Shown piece by piece: positions 63,199 to 64,000 of a stretch of 64,000 nucleotides of DNA. Source of the DNA: Arthrospira sp. PCC 9108. GTDB lineage: Bacteria > Cyanobacteriota > Cyanobacteriia > Cyanobacteriales > Microcoleaceae. A model generated the notes under the pieces. It saw only the letters and a program-made list of their open reading frames with translations, ran no database searches and was not told the origin of the DNA. The DNA lies in contig CP066886.1 of the NCBI GenBank assembly GCA_016745315.1, positions 372,001 through 436,000 on the forward strand, written 5' to 3'. Both the position numbers and the translations under genes were made by a program. Position 1 is the first letter of the stretch; the number at the start of each line of letters is the position of its first letter.

Positions 63199-63263
63199 AG
63201 AAACCGGGTTTCTCTGATGGGATTCTGCATCTTTACGAAGATTTCCCTAAAAACCCGGTTTCT
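63199..63263. repeat. REP-like element
   Basis: AGAAACCGGGTTTCT at 63199 and AAAAACCCGGTTTCT at 63249 with a 35-base centre. Same size as the element at 52658. Confidence 0.8.
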
Positions 63264-63316
63264 CGGCACAACCCGATCGCCTGAGCATAAAATAGAGTGA
63301 CTTGACTTTTATCTAT

Positions 63317-63790
63317 ATGAATGAAACTGTTTACATCGAAACCAGTATTTTAGGGTATCTCACCGCTAGATCGACCAAAAACTTGATTATCGCTGCCAAC
63401 ATGGAGATTACAAGGGACTGGTGGGAACTACGCCGGAATGCTTTCACTCTCTATACATCAGAAGCCATTTTAGACGAAGTGGCACAAGGAGATCCAGCGA
63501 TCGCCGCCCAACGATTAGAGATTTTAAGGGATTTTCCTTTGCTGGCTTTGAATCAAGCGGTAGAAGGTTTGGCAGCACAATTTTTAGCCCAAAGCAATTT
63601 GCCCCCTAAAGCCAAGATAGACGCGATCCACATCGCTGCCGCCACTGTTCACGGCATGGATTATTTGTTAACATGGAACTGCAAGCATATCGCCAATGCC
63701 CAGATTCAAGGAAAACTCGCCGAAATTAGTCTCGATTATGGCTATGTTTTGCCTGTTCTCTGTACGCCAAACGAACTCATGGGAGATTAG
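63317..63790 (+). CDS. PIN-domain toxin-like protein
   Basis: This protein of about 157 residues has PIN features: YIETSILGYL, E in ILDEVAQGD, D in AKIDAIHIAAA and the C-terminal YLLTWNCKHIAN. That end is typical of a PIN subgroup common in cyanobacteria. ATG 63317 is preferred to TTG 63302. It is followed after three bases by a small partner gene. Confidence 0.82.
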   Translation: MNETVYIETSILGYLTARSTKNLIIAANMEITRDWWELRRNAFTLYTSEAILDEVAQGDPAIAAQRLEILRDFPLLALNQAVEGLAAQFLAQSNLPPKAKIDAIHIAAATVHGMDYLLTWNCKHIANAQIQGKLAEISLDYGYVLPVLCTPNELMGD

Positions 63791-63793
63791 TCT

Positions 63794-63985
63794 ATGTGGA
63801 AAGATGAAATTGTCGAAGAAATCCACCAAATTCGCGAAGCATATGCCAAGTCTTTCAACTACGATTTAAATGCCATTTTTGAAGACCTCCGCAAAAAGCA
63901 AGCAGAAAGCGGCAGAGAAGTTGTTACGTTATCGCGCCAACCCGGTGTAAAAACCCGTTGGAGTGGAGGATATTTGGGTGGATAA
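63794..63985 (+). CDS. Small partner protein of the PIN toxin
   Basis: This 63-residue polar protein (WKDEIVEEIHQIREAYAKSF, LSRQPGVKTRW) is found directly after the PIN gene and is probably its antitoxin. Its C-terminal half is duplicated in the chimeric frame at 43783-43998. Confidence 0.65.
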   Translation: MWKDEIVEEIHQIREAYAKSFNYDLNAIFEDLRKKQAESGREVVTLSRQPGVKTRWSGGYLGG

Positions 63986-64000
63986 ACAAAGAAACCCAGC

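Overview
The window is chromosomal DNA of a filamentous cyanobacterium, most likely an Arthrospira/Limnospira-type member of the Oscillatoriales. The evidence is very frequent GCGATCGC (HIP1) octamers, cyanobacterial versions of housekeeping genes (a PyrF-PyrE fusion, a DUF3611 membrane protein, a TMEM165/GDT1 cation transporter), and an accessory part rich in toxin-antitoxin modules, a group II intron, a TnpB element and dispersed AGAAACCGGGTTTCT palindromes. The genus is an inference from gene content, not from a marker gene. No tRNA, rRNA or CRISPR array was found.

Positions 1-37300 are mostly core genome: S-adenosylhomocysteinase (cut by the window edge), an ExoD-like membrane protein, an iron-binding ABC lipoprotein-type substrate binder, PyrF-PyrE, pyruvate formate-lyase with its activase (fermentation), HinT, a chemoreceptor, a nucleoside-kinase-like protein, a PadR-controlled RND efflux pump, GDT1, MalQ, RodZ, a pseudouridine synthase, CdsA, CbiT, an Orn/Lys/Arg decarboxylase, YchF, ComM/YifB, FtsH, and a Pit phosphate transporter with its DUF47 partner. 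Two genes here are broken: a DUF3611 gene split by a frameshift, and an unrecognised gene at 13087-15022 interrupted by an IS200/IS605-type element that carries tnpB only.

Positions 37560-45375 hold a partly duplicated conflict-type locus. An AAA+ ATPase and a subtilisin-like (S8) protease face a STAND (NB-ARC-like) ATPase with a VMAP-type HTH N-terminus. A second, damaged copy of the unit (S8 tail, conserved spacer, STAND gene lacking its N-terminus) lies just to the left. The S8 gene has lost a segment right after its catalytic serine and is out of frame. Between the S8 gene and the intact STAND gene are remnants of toxin-antitoxin genes.

Positions 46122-56008 contain the most interesting locus: a putative RiPP (modified-peptide) cluster. 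It has an HTH regulator, a peptidase-containing ABC exporter with an N-terminal cyclic-nucleotide-binding-like domain, an HlyD adaptor and a PpiC-type isomerase on the + strand. On the - strand are a 61-residue precursor-like peptide with a Gly-Gln leader end and Ser/Cys-containing tail, a HopA1-family protein and an APH-fold kinase. The kinase plus HopA1 pair is the split dehydratase of class V lanthipeptides and thioamitides, so a lanthionine-type product is predicted. The peptide side and the kinase gene share a near-identical 23-bp inverted repeat in their upstream regions, which suggests co-regulation. A HicBA module and palindromic repeats sit inside the cluster.

Positions 56584-63985 are a toxin-antitoxin island: DUF433/DUF5615, HicB with a HicA killed by an in-frame stop, UPF0175/DUF3368, a VapBC-like pair and a second PIN pair. 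A complete group II intron with reverse transcriptase lies just upstream of the second hicB. Uma2, IS and antitoxin remnants fill the rest.
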